A DNA stretch of 37,138 bases from Psilocybe azurescens (GCA_023853785.1 JAJIRX010000927.1:1-37138); one strand, 5' to 3'; shown: positions 19,180 through 30,329, counted from the first letter of the stretch. Program-made: numbers and translations. The notes: a model not told the origin generated them from the letters alone.

Positions 19180-19747
19180 CTAGGTGTAGTTGAACGTGTA
19201 TCGGGTCAGCGTCATTGTGTTCAAACACTCCATCGCAAATGAATATGCAGTGTCAATCCAGTCGTCGTGATCTCCTGGTTCCTCGGGATCGTTTTCAGCA
19301 TGCTCTTGTCGGGACAGGCCGTCTGCAGGAGCATGGTCTTTGGCTGGTACATGCCGCAGCTTGAAATCGAACAGCAAAATTCTGCTATCCATCGGTTGAT
19401 TGTTGCATTGGGCTGTATGTCGGGATTGTTTATCATTCCCTTGACATACTTTGCATCAACTTCTACCGTCAAATTTTTACTCCGATAATAAACACTCGGT
19501 AAGCTTTAAGCGCCCTGAACAATCCGTATAACTCGATCTTGGCTTGCGAGTAACGGTGTTCACGTTTGTTCCATGTGATGGACCCAAAGCGAGATGGGTA
19601 TCGTCTGCCATTGTCACCAACCTGCCACAGAATGAAACCGACAGCAACAGACGACGAGTCCACGGCCAGAATAACCTCATTGAGTGACGTATAATCGATA
19701 GCTCTGATAGCTGGACACATTTTGGCGAGGCACTTCATTTTCTCCAT
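19180..19747 (-). pseudogene. pol (RH): Gypsy-B RNase H domain
   Basis: Visible in order are LAVDSSSVAVGFILWQ (first catalytic Asp, about 19660), SQAKIELYGLFRALKAYR (Glu of the second motif), VEVDAKYVKGMINNPDIQPN (Asp) and, in another frame, HVPAKDHAPADGLSRQEH (final Asp). All four acidic positions of retroelement RNase H are present, but the frame changes at least twice. Confidence 0.9.
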
Positions 19748-19758
19748 TGATAAGAGCT

Positions 19759-20600
19759 CTATTTCTCCAAACTCAAGTCCACATTTTTCTTTGTGAGTTG
19801 GACAAGCGGCTTAGCATGTAGGGCAAAATTTTTAATGAACATCCTGATAGTACCAAGTGTCCCCAGGAAGCCTCGAACATCTGTAAGATTGCGTGGTATC
19901 GGCCAGTCCATGATTTTTTGTAACCGTGATTCATCCGGAACTCGTCCTTTATACGTACATTGATGTCCCACTACTATGGCAGAAGGAACACATAACGACG
20001 ATTTCGCAGCCGAGAATGTTCCACCCGCATGTTTAATTCATTGTATTACTCTGTTCACATTTTGCATGTGTTCCCAAACAAAACGGACGTATCCCAGGGT
20101 TGCCTTCTAAAGTTTCGTACGAACCACCCGGTAACTCATATCGCGAGGGCGGGCCCTTTTACTGGAATATCGTCGACAAATGGCATTGTGACATGAGGAA
20201 TTTCGTCCTGAAGCAGGAAGGTTGTATCTCCATGCTGTATTTGCATAGAATTTGTGTATCCCATTGGAATAGATGTCAGGCAAAATGTTCCCAGCGGCGT
20301 TTGGAACGTGGTCATGTCCCTGGATTCCACTGCCAGGGCACGCTGGTCGAATCCCACAAATAGATAGAAGATGGCATAGCACCCTCGTCCACCAAATGCT
20401 TCAGCATATTGTTCCACCATGGGCGGGAGAGCACTATCCTTGATTGACACAGCATTCAATGGCTGCAGGTCATGTACTATTCGGAGTGACTTCCCATCCT
20501 TCTTGAGCACGCAGAACCATCTTGATTGGTAAGATGAGTTGGAGGGCTCGTATATTCCCGATGCTATTTTGTTCTTGATGACCTCGGCGACCTGATTAAA
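19759..20600 (-). pseudogene. pol (RT): Gypsy-B reverse transcriptase
   Basis: The frame shows KKDGKSLRIVHDLQPLNAV (motif with first conserved basic/hydrophobic block), QTPLGTFCLTSIPMGYTNS (motif B region) and PFVDDIPVKGP with FVDD at 20169-20180, the catalytic motif C. After frame changes YKGRVPDESRLQKIMDWP and TDVRGFLGTLGTIRMFIKN (19780-19960) form the connection region. The first catalytic Asp (YLFVGFDQRAL, about 20345) is kept. The variant FVDD, in place of YMDD or YLDD, is usual in this fungal lineage by my recollection. Confidence 0.9.
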
Positions 20601-21092
20601 TATGCCAGGTGGGATGGGGATGTTTCATAGTACCCACAGAATGTGTTCAACAGTAGGGATGACCACAGGGTCAAAATATTCGTCACTAAACTTTCCTTTC
20701 TCAGACTCGTCCCAGGCGAAAGCAGTTTCATGGATGGAGATAATATGGTGTACGAGTTTTTCTTCCTCTGGCCAGAGGAATTTATTGGGGTTGACTGACA
20801 TAGTTTCTTTTCGTTCTAGCGTGTATCGGACACCTGGAACAAATTCTGGTGGGTGGATCGGAAGCGTAGGTAGGTCGGTGAGCGGATTGCGAGGGATACG
20901 GCCGGACGATACGAAAATTTTCTGGCAGTGTTGTGGCGACGGGCTTGATTCGGTTAGCGACTTTCTTGTATGCGAGGGGCGGTGGTTTCACGGTTGTTTT
21001 CAGACGATAAATAGGATGGAAGTGAAATAGATTGAGAATAAGAAACATTTGTAGTAGTATGGAGACTAGGGTCTCCTCGAGCTAAAGCTGAA
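20601..21092 (-). pseudogene. pol: Gypsy-B protease-RT linker
   Basis: Fragments in alternating frames read YKKVANRIKPVATTLPENFRI (from about 20970), then a RYTLERKET-like piece and a phrase resembling FLWPEEEKLVHHIISIHETAF (about 20710-20790). It is the segment that precedes RT in this lineage; its fine function is not known to me. Confidence 0.7.
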
Positions 21093-21648
21093 TCATCGAT
21101 ACCTAAAACCCACCCCAGTTTGGGATGATTCTCTTTGGAGAGAGGACTCGATGCACTTTCTTTTGCGAGTTGGGACAGTGATAACCGCGCCGGAGTTCGG
21201 ATCGACCATTACTACGTCAGAGGAACCATCTGTGTGGTGTTTGGTGACCAGCTGTGTCAATGACATGAAGGGGAGTCCCACGAGGAACTCGTATGGAGCC
21301 TCTTTGACAACCTGTACCTGTATGAAGAAGTTGTAACCCCCAACAGAGACCTCGAGGTTTTGTAACAATCCCAGAGTACTGTCCTTGCTGGAATTTGCGG
21401 ATTCCATGACCATTATATGATCAGATCGCAGTGGAAGGCCTAGTTTTTCCCAAATATCTCTTCTGAGCACACAGATTTGTGATCCTTCATCCATGACTCC
21501 TTCTACTGTAAGATCTCCCATCTTGAAGTCCAGAGCTCGAAGTTCCTCAGAATGCTTGGCTACGACGAGTTCATTTGTTTGTGGTAACAGGGATGCGAGA
21601 TAAGACTCTACTCCAATTAGAGACTCGCCCTCTTCCAATGCGAAGCGA
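21093..21648 (-). pseudogene. pol (PR): Gypsy-B retroviral-type aspartic protease
   Basis: The frame contains LTVEGVMDEGSQICVLRRDI with catalytic D-E-G-S at 21480-21491, then hydrophobic strands and PYEFLVGLPFMSL, the second conserved strand (ΨΨG-like). The usual motif is D-[ST]-G; here Glu occupies the second position, which I know from this fungal gypsy lineage. This 181-codon frame is one of the longest intact pieces of the element. It ends at 21093-21095. Confidence 0.85.
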
Positions 21649-23346
21649 CCCTAAGTGTCCGGTAGTGACTCTTTTGGTTGAGACAAGTTCCCTAAATTGT
21701 TTACGAACGTCTGGAGCCACGGCGAGTAGTTCCCTACTAGAAAGCGTTACAGGTGCGTCAAGAGTGCATTTCAAAAGTTTTTCCACTATCTTGGGATCTT
21801 CGATAGGCGTAGTGTATCGATATTGAGGACTGGCGCCGCTGTTTACTGCTGGCGCGGACATTCCCGTGGGTGTCAAGGCCTTGGCCGGGTCGTGAAGTGG
21901 ACTTGGTCATATTTCGTGTGGTCGGTCCTGTATACGGTCTGCTAGCATTCATCTTCCTTTTGTTTCATCGACCTTCTTCTGAGTTGAGGTAATGAGTGCC
22001 TCAAATAGCTCGAGGTCCTCCATTTCTCTGCCGGTGGCTAGTGGCAGGTCTTTGTCATTTGACTGCCTGGCCTCGGTAAACGCCGTAGTCGTGGGGAGTG
22101 ACCAGCTGTGGTGGGGATTACTGGCCACAAAATTTGAAGATACTGTGTTGGTGCTTGAGGGATTCGACTTATGCCAGTTGTCGAGTCTCTCCATGATGTT
22201 CCGTCCAGGTGCCGTCCGAGGAGTGACTCGAGTTCCGTTAGGTAGAACAATATAGTTTTCGCTATTTCGTATACACAATCCTTTCTGAATATATTCGGTG
22301 ACCTTAGGGCAGCTGTGTTGGTAATGGGAGCTATCCGAGCAGAACGAGCAATCATTGCTGCGAAATCTTGGAACATTTGGTGCTGCCAAACCATTGTATC
22401 CGCCACTCTGGTTTGTTTGAGCGACCGTTACTGCCGTCTGGAGGCCCATGTGTTTGATGAGTTCTAATGCAAGGGCGTTGACATTAATTCCGCTGGTTTG
22501 CAGTGGGGAGGAAATACTAGAGAGGTCAAATCTCTCCCTCTTGACGGTGGAACTCGCAGATTCCGTTAACAGTGCTCCAGTGTCTATGTTGTCATGATTG
22601 CATGACAATATGAATAGTGCAGCCTCGCATATTTGTGACAGGGTGTAAGGATACGTCGCTGTGGTGTTTAGGGTTCTCTGCTCGCAGCTGAGCTCTGACT
22701 TGTACCCGAAAGCAGCATAGTCAAAGCCGCACATAAATAACGAGCTGATTTCCCGGTCGTTCAGCTTGTTTTGGCTTTAAGGAACCTTGAAATCTTTGTG
22801 AACGCCCTATAAAAGGTTCCAAACTGTTCGGAGGTTGTGATTAGACCAGTGGCTTGCTTCTCTGTGAGAATCTCTAGGTCTGCAACAGAATACTTTCGGT
22901 CCCCTGTGGACCCCGGATAATGCGCAAAGAGTTCCCGCTTGAAGCGCACCCCAGTTGTCACCAGTGGAGGTATCTAGGCTGCTCCAGAGCTCATGTTCGT
23001 CGCCCCTGGGGCGTAGCGGATAACCCATTCGATAGTCTGTTTTGGGGTCAGCTCGCAGCTGACAGCGAGCTGTTCAACCTCGTCAAGAAACATAGATAAT
23101 GATCCGGCCTTCCCATCGAACTTGGGAGCCGAGGAGTGGTTTTGTTTGGCATTGTGGGTGCCATTGTTGCAGAGGTATTCCAGACAACGGGAACAAATGA
23201 GGGACGGGTTGGGGACTGTTGAGTCGACTCGTCTGAGTAATCGGATGTTGAGTTTGTGTTAGAGTTCGACTGTTGATAAATTTGTAGAGGGTACGGAAGG
23301 GGACCAAACAAATTGTCCGTCTTGAGGTACCAGAAGCCACGCACAC
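21649..23346 (-). pseudogene. gag: Gypsy-B gag with zinc knuckle
   Basis: Gag starts around 23190-23150 (MPNKNHSSAPKFDGKAGS in the best frame). The capsid-like part follows in pieces: MFLDEVEQLAVSCELTP, YSVADLEILTEKQATGLITT, EQFGTFYRAFTKISRFLKAK (22761-22961), then after a stop MCGFDYAAFGYKSELSCEQR. The frame 22734-21949 is intact for 261 codons and ends beyond the zinc knuckle. A further segment (21876-21640) reads VEKLLKCTLDAPVTLSSREL and joins the protease after a frameshift. At least four breaks are present. Confidence 0.88.
22309..22350 (-). other. Gag CCHC zinc knuckle of Gypsy-B
   Basis: CSFCSDSSHYQHSC is an exact C-X2-C-X4-H-X4-C nucleocapsid motif at residues 129-142 of the intact 261-codon frame. 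Confidence 0.92.
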
Positions 23347-23397
23347 CTCTAGAAGCAAGGTGTCGTGGTAAGGGTGTGTAATGAAGAAACCTTAGAA

Positions 23398-23418
23398 CCC
23401 CTCGCGGTGGGCTCCAGT
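23398..23418 (-). other. Primer-binding site candidate of Gypsy-B
   Basis: Two bases (AC) inside the 5' LTR, the minus strand reads TGGAGCCCACCGCGAGGGG. A TGG start is what pairing with a tRNA 3' CCA end requires. I could not assign the tRNA. Confidence 0.65.
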
Positions 23419-24038
23419 TGAAGAGATAGTAAGTGCGGTGTGTGCGAGGTTTGTAGACTCCGTCTACAAGGCCTAAGGGTTTATGTTTGTAAGAGAATAG
23501 AGTAAAATGAAAGCGAACACGGATTTAAATCGTCGAGTGCAAATTCACTCCGAAACGATGCGAGTCAATATGGGGTGAAATGTCACTGTATTCAACTGAG
23601 GATTCCCAGATGGAATCCTCTCCTATTATACAAATGTCTACCTTACTATAATTTTAGTTTTTAAGTACTAAGGAAGCCGAGATTTTCTTTATCTGCGAAT
23701 GAGGGATGAGAAAGGGAATAGAATTAGGAGACGGTTGGGCAAAGGCGGGGGCAATTGCGAGCCAAGGTGCGTGGCGCACAACCTTGCCTGTTATGGTCGG
23801 TCTTGGCTTGTGTGGCGTATTTCTTTTTCTTGCCTACGAATTTGACGCCCAGTCCGTTTGTTATCTTGATCGAGCTCCTGAGTACTGTAGAAATTGAAAT
23901 AAATATTATCATATGATTCCCGTGCGATAGGGCAATAGGAATGTGAATATTCGGAGCGTGTCCCCATCCGTGCAATATGGTCACGTTAGTGTTTGTGTTG
24001 TGTTGCTTCCCGGGCTCGTGCTCGATGGGTTCCTCACA
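23419..24038 (-). repeat. 5' LTR of Gypsy-B
   Basis: Direct copy of 16289-16907, with TG...CA ends on the minus strand, flanked outside by GTTG. Confidence 0.95.
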
Positions 24039-24042
24039 GTTG

Positions 24043-24762
24043 ACTGAAGAACAATCAAGGAAGAGAAAGGTGTTAGCTGAGGTTGAGACACAGTGCAGTC
24101 AGTTGCATGTTCTAAAATTAGCATGCACTAGCTACATGTGATACAATTAAGACTTGGCACCAAAGTATTCTAGAGGTCTTGTGGAGTGCGATACAGGTCC
24201 TCATGCATCACAGACAGCCAGAACAAACCAGCTTGGCCCTCATTAAATGAGTCTGATCACAGTATGGGGCAAGGGTAGCTTTAGCTGTCTGAAACATAAA
24301 GGAAAATGAGGACTGCCAAGCAAGTCTTCATATTCTGGAAGCAATAATGAACAATGCATGTGCATCTAGCTGAGCAGATCAGAGTATATGAATATGAAGA
24401 GTATTCTCAACCAATAGGAGAAATGGAATAGTGCACAGCCCCCTGATGTGCAGTTGACTCATAATAAGAGTTCGACAGGCACCGAGCTGATGAACAAATT
24501 GAATAACACAGTTTAACTGGACAAACCCATCATCAGCTGGGTTCCTAGGCAAATGCTGAAGACATTTTACTGTCAAAATTTGCAGTCTGTATGCCTAAGA
24601 AAATAACAGCTGAAGAGTGCCAATTACTAGCTAGGCACGCGATAACCACATAGATTATTTATTAGTGATCTGATTGGTTGTAGAAAGGCTTATGGTTTGA
24701 GAAACATGTAGTTTGGGGGTTTGTAATAGTGATTTGATTTACTAAATTATTCTCCAAATTTG
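24043..24762. other. No clear gene; possible coding remnant at the left edge
   Basis: A plus-strand frame immediately right of Gypsy-B reads LTEEQSRKRKVLAEVETQCS, a charged, coiled-coil-like phrase that ends at a stop near 24140. It may be the tail of a gene or transposon cut by Gypsy-B. A short minus-strand frame at 24379-24576 has no recognisable content. Confidence 0.35.
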
Positions 24763-24764
24763 TA

Positions 24765-24971
24765 CAGTAGCTCAAAAACTGTCCCAATGTTTGGCACTTT
24801 CTCACTAATTGTTTAATAACTTGTGAAATAAATTATGTAAAAGTCTGAAAATATTATATGTTATAGTCTAACATGTGACTAACATATTTTCACTAAGGTC
24901 ACATGATTTTAACAAAAACTGATTAAGTAATGGAATTTACAAAATAATAAAACATTGGGACAGTTTTTGAC
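24765..24971 (+). repeat. Left terminal inverted repeat of Tc1-B
   Basis: It is the inverted complement of 26151-26357. The outer CAAAAACTGTCCCAATGTTT recurs in opposite orientation at the inner end, as AAACATTGGGACAGTTTTTG (24949-24969). Confidence 0.93.
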
Positions 24972-25120
24972 CCTATAAAATAATAGCTTTACATGCTTGT
25001 AGAAAGCCAAATTGTTTTGTATAAATTGTGAGAAAATTAAACAAGGTCATGTGACACTATTTGTACACATTTGCAATGTTGAATTCAAGTTCAACCATCT
25101 TTCTCTTTAACCACCACATC

Positions 25121-26142
25121 ATGAAGCCTGCAACACCTTCTCAGTACAATTCTGTCCTCAATCTTCTTGAAGAGGGCTATTCTCTTTGTCAAATAGAGTC
25201 TAAAACTGGTTTGGGAAAGTCTACTGTTGGAAGAATCAAGAGGGAAGTGGATGCCAACAAAGAAAACCATCAAAACAACAAAGGTGGACGTCCCTCCAAG
25301 CTTACTCCCAAGGATAAACAGGTCCTTTTTCGTCAAATCAAAACAGGAAAGCTGGACAATGCTGTCCAGGCAACACACTTCATCAATAATGCTATTCCCT
25401 CTCCTGTTTGTTCCCAAACAGTCAGAAATGCCCTCAAAGAAAACAACTTCTGCTCTGTTGTTAAATCAAAACGGCCCCTCCTCAAGGCTATCCACCGTCA
25501 AAAACGCCTAAAATTTGCCCAGAATCATGTTGGCTGGACTGTGGAGGATTGGAAAAGAGTACTCTGGTCAGATGAAACAAAAATCAACAGGATTGGCTCA
25601 GATGGAAGGGTCTACATGGAAACCCAAGGGTGAAGCAATCTCAGATAGAACAACATCACCAACTGTCAAGCATGGAGGAGGCAACAATCTCATGGTATGG
25701 GTTTGTATGGGGTGGAATGGTGTTGGAACACTCACTGAGGTTGAGGGAAGATGAATGCAGACCAATACTGTGAAATTTTGGAGCATGGGGTGGATGAAAG
25801 CTTTGACAACTTGGAGATGGCAGAGGGAAAAGGATTTTTCAGCAGGATAATGACCCCAAACACACCTCCAAAAAGCTCAAGAATGGTTTTGGCCAATGAT
25901 GTTGAAGTTATGGAGTGGCCACCCCAATCCCCTGATCTCAACCCCATTGAACACCTTTGGGTTTACCTCAAAGGCAAATGAACACCTATGAGACACCACC
26001 CAAAGGAGCATTTGAATTGTGGGAGAGATTGGCAAAGGAATGGACTGAAATACCTTCAGAAACATGCCAAAGGCTTATAGAAAGCATGCCAAGAAGAATG
26101 GAGGCTGTTATCAAGGCAAAGGGAGGCCATACTAAGTACTAG
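25121..26142 (+). pseudogene. Tc1-B transposase, DD34E type, frameshifted in its second half
   Basis: ATG 25121 (MKPATPSQYNS) opens 171 uninterrupted codons. These hold helix-turn-helix 1 (SLCQIESKTGLGKSTVGRIK), GGRPSKLTPKDKQVL (second helix-turn-helix) and TVEDWKRVLWSDETKINRIG with the first catalytic Asp (about 25569). Frameshifts follow near 25605, 25750 and 25830. FQQDNDPKHTSKK (second Asp) is out of the flanking frames, and WPPQSPDLNPIEHLW (Glu, near 25950) returns in frame. The end SMPRRMEAVIKAKGGHTKY matches the C-terminus usual for the family; the stop is 26140-26142. Total length of about 340 codons is normal. The intact DNA-binding half could still bind the repeats, but catalysis is lost. 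Confidence 0.92.
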
Positions 26143-26150
26143 ATAGAGAG

Positions 26151-26357
26151 TCAAAAACTGTCCCAATGTTTTATTATTTTGTAAATTCCATTACTTAATC
26201 AGTTTTTGTTAAAATCATGTGACCTTAGTGAGAAATATGTTAGTCACATGTTAGACTATAACATATAATATTTTCAGACTTTTACATAATTTATTTCCCA
26301 AGTTATTAAACAATTAGTGAGAAAGTGCCAAACATTGGGACAGTTTTTGAGCTACTG
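26151..26357 (-). repeat. Right terminal inverted repeat of Tc1-B
   Basis: It mirrors the left repeat, including the inner oppositely oriented CTGTCCCAATGTTTTA motif beginning at 26158. Confidence 0.93.
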
Positions 26358-26359
26358 TA

Positions 26360-27038
26360 TGTACCTGTAGCTATAAATTAAATGTATCTATGTAGATATT
26401 GAACAAGTAATTTTTACCCCAAGAACATACAGTTCAGATTTATTCTGCAACTGCATTTTCTGAAAGTATTAAGAACTTCAAAAACGTTAATTGCTTGTCA
26501 AGCAATAGCAATCTATTGTTCACCTTTGAATTTAAAAGTAGTGCTTTGCACATTTGAAAGGTAGAAATACTTGAAGAGTTCACCTCACACAACTCAAGTC
26601 TAAATATTGACTTTATACCCAGCAAGAGGGCAACTGAGATATAGGGCATGCAAGCTAGATTCACAACCTAGCTCTCTCTTGTTTTGTATTCCCAAGGCCA
26701 AGAGGGTCTTTAGCTGGTAGAACAAGAGGGTCAAATCATGTTTTATTAGGTCAAGAAGACCACCAAATTATTTAGCTCAAAGCATGTACCTGCTGATAGT
26801 GACCCTAACAAGGTCTGGAAATGGTACTGTGTTAAAGAAGAGATTCTGCAGAATTTTGAACCCCACACTTCAGCTCAATGTGTGTATCTGCTGATAGTGA
26901 CACTAAAAGGTCTGGAAACAGTATTGTGTTAGAGCAGAGATTTGTAAAAGTCTCAGCACCCACCAAGAAATCACAAAAACATATATATTACTCTGAAATC
27001 CTTGTGAGCTAACCCTTGTATTCACCTCCTGTTTGAAG
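26360..27038. other. No gene; includes a ~97-bp tandem duplication
   Basis: AGCTCA...ATGT.TCTGCTGATAGTGAC.CTAA begins at 26775 and again at 26872, a 97-base period over about 26775-26960 with 15-20% divergence. The rest has only short frames. Confidence 0.6.
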
Positions 27039-27046
27039 ATTTTGTG

Positions 27047-28368
27047 TAGTGTTTGGAAGTTCAGTCTTAAGACCAGCAAAAGACCAGACAAAGACCAGAC
27101 CAAGACCAGACCAAGACCAGAAAAGACTGGACCAGCAGTCTGGTCTTTCAATTTTGAGGATGAAAAGACCGGTCTTGGGGACCAGTCTTTGTGGTGTAGA
27201 ACTCTTGTTCTGTCTCAGTACAGAAAGCAGCAAACGATGGCAACTGCAGAAGAGACTTTAAGCACTCTAAGAAATAACATCATCATTGTATCAACTAATT
27301 CCTGACATATCATCCATGTTGAATCACTCCACACCACCCTGCAGCCAGACACATGCTCAGTATCCACAAATCCATATGGCACCCACCATCTGAGAAAACT
27401 AAACCATTATCCAGAGCTGCAATGTGCCTCTAATGATCAAAAACCAAAAGCTTGGAATAACCAAGCACATAAAATTTAGTGTATAAAAATGTATTTAAAG
27501 TAGCCAACTTGTATCTGTTTTAGACACTGGATTTCCCCACAAAATCTGATAAATATACACCAAAGTGACTCTCTTATTGCACCGAGAAATATCCAGTCCA
27601 AAACAAAAACTCTCAAACACAAAAATAAAACTCACTATACTACTGCTTCTTTGTACATCATAAGCATTGTTGATATTTGTCATGCAGAAAAATTGCTCAT
27701 GCTCTGCCACCACCCACTCGCTCCTGTCATCTTGTTTTGTCCTTCTCGCTCATCGAACATGTTGCATTGTCAGGACTATTTTACAAGTCAAACCCACTCT
27801 CAGGCCCCTGTAACTTGCTTGACATCAATCAGCAAGCAAACCATTTGACTTCGACCCCAAGTCGCAGTCCTCACCATAAAAACAGATCAGTGTCCAACTC
27901 CAGACATTTCAGATCATCTTCAGCTGTTCAGATTGGTCTGAACCAACTATTTTGTAGCCTTACTTTTTCCTTTAAAATAACTCCAAGACCATAATATTTG
28001 GTCAACTTTTGGCTGAGAAATTAAATAAATTGTTAAAATTTTGTTAAAAGGGTAGAATTTGCAAAATATTTTCATAGAATTGTCAAATCTTAATGGAATA
28101 TTATTTTATTGAGATAGTTCTAAAGCTATAAATTACTTCTACAACTATTACCTCTATAACTTTGCATATTTTTAGGTGTAATACCAGTTAAAACTGGTTA
28201 AGACTGGTTAAGACAAAGACTGGTCCAGGACTGCAAAGGACTGCAAAGACCAGTCTTAAGCAGTTCAGTCCGGTTTTTTAAGGTCCTAGGACAAAGATGG
28301 ACTGGTTTTGGTCTGGGTCTTACAAAATTTGGCCAAAAGACTGAACTGAACTGGACTTTCAAACACTA
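27047..28368. mobile_element. Non-autonomous hAT-like element with 8-bp target duplication
   Basis: The left end TAGTGTTTGGAAGTTCAG is matched by the right end, which reads TAGTGTTTGAAAGTCCAG on the minus strand. The perfect 8-bp direct repeat ATTTTGTG flanks both ends (27039-27046 and 28369-28376). Eight-base duplications and TAGTG/CAGTG termini are the hAT signature. Both subterminal regions (about 27065-27205 and 28185-28340) are packed with AGACCAG/CTGGTCT repeats in both orientations, as hAT transposase binding arrays are. The 1322-bp interior has no recognisable transposase. Confidence 0.88.
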
Positions 28369-28376
28369 ATTTTGTG

Positions 28377-28683
28377 TAATATGATTATTAAAAGCACAAG
28401 CTTCCCTTCCCAGTGACAAACTAGTCATTGTAAAATTGATTGAAGTGTTAAGCTGCAAGCACACTCTGCAGCAAATATCTCACCACAAACAACAATGCAA
28501 TACAGAAGAGCAAATTTGGTAAGTTTCATTGGAATTTTAATTTGATCAAAAACATTGTTAGCAACTCTATCTTCAATGCTTCATGACTGATTTACATCCT
28601 ATACATGAAAAATTAATGGTATTGTGTTGATAAAATATATTATCTGCATACAAGTACATATATGTTTTAATTTTTGCACTTAA
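28377..28683. other. No gene seen
   Basis: AT-rich sequence with no long frame and no repeat I could find. Confidence 0.5.
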
Positions 28684-28824
28684 AATGCAAAATTACTGCT
28701 GAAAGCCCCAGCCTGAGCCAAAGCCAGGCTGGGCCAAGCTCTGAATTTTGGCCTGAAGCCTGGTTCACAATTTTTGAAGCCTGAGCCCCTAAAGCCAGGC
28801 CAAGCCCAAGCTGGCACATCACTA
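28684..28824 (-). mobile_element. Isolated end of another hAT-like element
   Basis: On the minus strand the block starts TAGTGATGTGCCAGC and continues with a subterminal array of GGCCTGGCTTT / GGGCTCAGGCTTC repeats, the same architecture as the ends of 27047-28368. No partner end with the same TIR was found nearby, so it is a fragment or a single end. Confidence 0.45.
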
Positions 28825-30110
28825 ATTCTGGGAGGAAATACAATTTTTAGAGACTCCCAGAGCTGAGAAAACACTTGTATGATAAGGAGGATTAAATGCC
28901 GCCTAACATGCACCTTTATATGCTGTACTGATGGGTTTGCTAATAATAAGTGCTTTGCACACAGCTTGTTGCCACACATTTTGATTCATTAATAACCAGT
29001 GTCTTAGAATGTCACAATATGATGGATGTGGCTAACACCATTTAATATGTCTTAAGTAATACTAATAATTGGTGTGTGAAAGCACTGATCCAGGTCGGCA
29101 GCATTAATCAGCAGCAAATTTGACTTAATAGTGATTTAACACCACATAATAGTGTTCCCACTTCCCACAGTGCTACTTTACCTATTGCTGCTGAAGATTG
29201 AAGAGATACCAGTATGTGATCTTGATATTGCATGTCATACAACAAATTAACCAGTGACATCTACTCCAGTGATTCCAATGTCTCGCTTTTCAAGGACTAC
29301 ATATCACAAGGACTGGCTATTCACTTTACTTTACAATGTTTACACCCTACTTTTATGGCCTTTCATCCCTCTATCCTATCTTTTTTCACACTTTTCTCAC
29401 CTCTGCTCTTCTAACGACCATTACAACTTAACGATTTCTTGTGCTGCCATCTACTTCTTTCTACTGCTGTATTTTGCTTCATATCATTGGAATATATCAC
29501 TTCTCATTCACTATAACCACTTGATACCCCAATGGAACCACATCGGTGTCTGTCACAAAAATGTTGTCTCTGGGCTCTTCACGTCAGGGATATTGATGAA
29601 TCAGATTCTTACTTCTACTTACTCATCTCATCCTCATCTCATATGCTCATGCAGAACCACAAGACAAAGGGTCAGGATTAATACAGGGCATATGTTAAGT
29701 ATTGAACTTATATCCTTCCCAAGACGCCTTCATTAAATAACCACTAAGACCTTAATACACCATGCCACTGTTCAATGTGCATAACAAAGGCTCTTTCCAA
29801 GGCTGTCCCAGTTTTAAGGTTAGAACATCCTTCCCAAAACCTACAGGGCAAGCATTTGACAAGTGTCAGACACAAACACTATTATTCCCACCAAGCTGGC
29901 CCATCCGGCTTCTGTTGTTTAAAATTCTTCAGCTGGCTGCAAAGCTCTTTTCCTTGGGCTCTGCCAAGTGCTTCCGCTGGGACTAAGATAGGCATCACTA
30001 CTATCCAGCACCTTATGTAATTGTATTACTAAGCACCAAGAGCGGCCAAATCTGCGAGTCAGAATTTTGAAAAAGTTATAAGGTCAGAATTTCATGCGGG
30101 AAGTTACTAC
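28825..30110. other. About 1.3 kb without a supportable gene
   Basis: A plus-strand frame at 29278-29736 (first ATG 29278) is open for about 150 codons. It is strongly pyrimidine-driven and reads as hydrophobic Leu/Phe/Ser runs without a domain, so I do not call it. Confidence 0.5.
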
Positions 30111-30273
30111 AAAGGGGCTGGTATATCAATTTGAGCCTGTCGAAATGCGGTGTGCGAGCATGATGGGAGGTAATGTGCGATGTCCGTGGTATCTTTTGTT
30201 GACCCACGCTGTTTCTGCGCCTGAAAGACCTTGATCATAGCCTGAAATAAACTCAGCAGACTGGTTGGCATAT

Positions 30274-30329
30274 CTAGAATTGAATTAAAAGAATTGAGAT
30301 CAGATAGCATTAAGAATGGGAAGAAATAC
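30274..30329 (-). other. Intron in the DDE transposase relic
   Basis: GTATTT donor and TTCTAG acceptor, 56 nt. Removal joins an Ile-(stop)-Arg codon series to YANQSAEFISG, which continues the family sequence. Confidence 0.7.

Larger units (their letters stand above)
16289..24038 (-). mobile_element. Gypsy-B: Ty3/gypsy LTR retrotransposon, minus strand
   Basis: The element is 7.75 kb with 619-620 bp LTRs at both ends and, on the minus strand, the order gag, protease, RT, RNase H, integrase. The direct repeat GTTG flanks it (16285-16288 and 24039-24042). The priming site lies next to the right LTR and the polypurine tract next to the left LTR, which fixes the orientation. Gag and pol wording differs clearly from Gypsy-A, so this is a separate lineage. 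Multiple frameshifts break every domain. A reading frame on the opposite strand occupies the interval between the end of pol and the 3' LTR. Confidence 0.95.
24765..26357 (+). mobile_element. Tc1-B: second Tc1/mariner-like DNA transposon
   Basis: The 1593-bp element starts CAGTAGCTCAAAAACTG and ends with its inverted copy, and is flanked by TA (24763-24764 and 26358-26359). The terminal inverted repeats are about 207 bp (24765-24971 and 26151-26357). One transposase gene lies on the plus strand. It is a different subfamily from Tc1-A by repeat sequence but has the same overall architecture. Confidence 0.96.

Noticed and set aside
26775..26960. Repeat-like stretch considered as a CRISPR-type or satellite array
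   Set aside because: It is only two diverged copies of a 97-base unit, and the genome is eukaryotic; a simple tandem duplication explains it.
27651..27994. Possible coding frame inside the hAT-like element
   Set aside because: Two overlapping short frames with low-complexity Ser/His/Pro content; no hAT dimerisation motif or zinc finger is visible.
29278..29736. Open plus-strand frame of about 150 codons
   Set aside because: It is driven by pyrimidine-rich sequence (Leu/Phe/Ser/His runs), lacks any domain, and its longest form needs a GTG start, which is not expected in a fungus.
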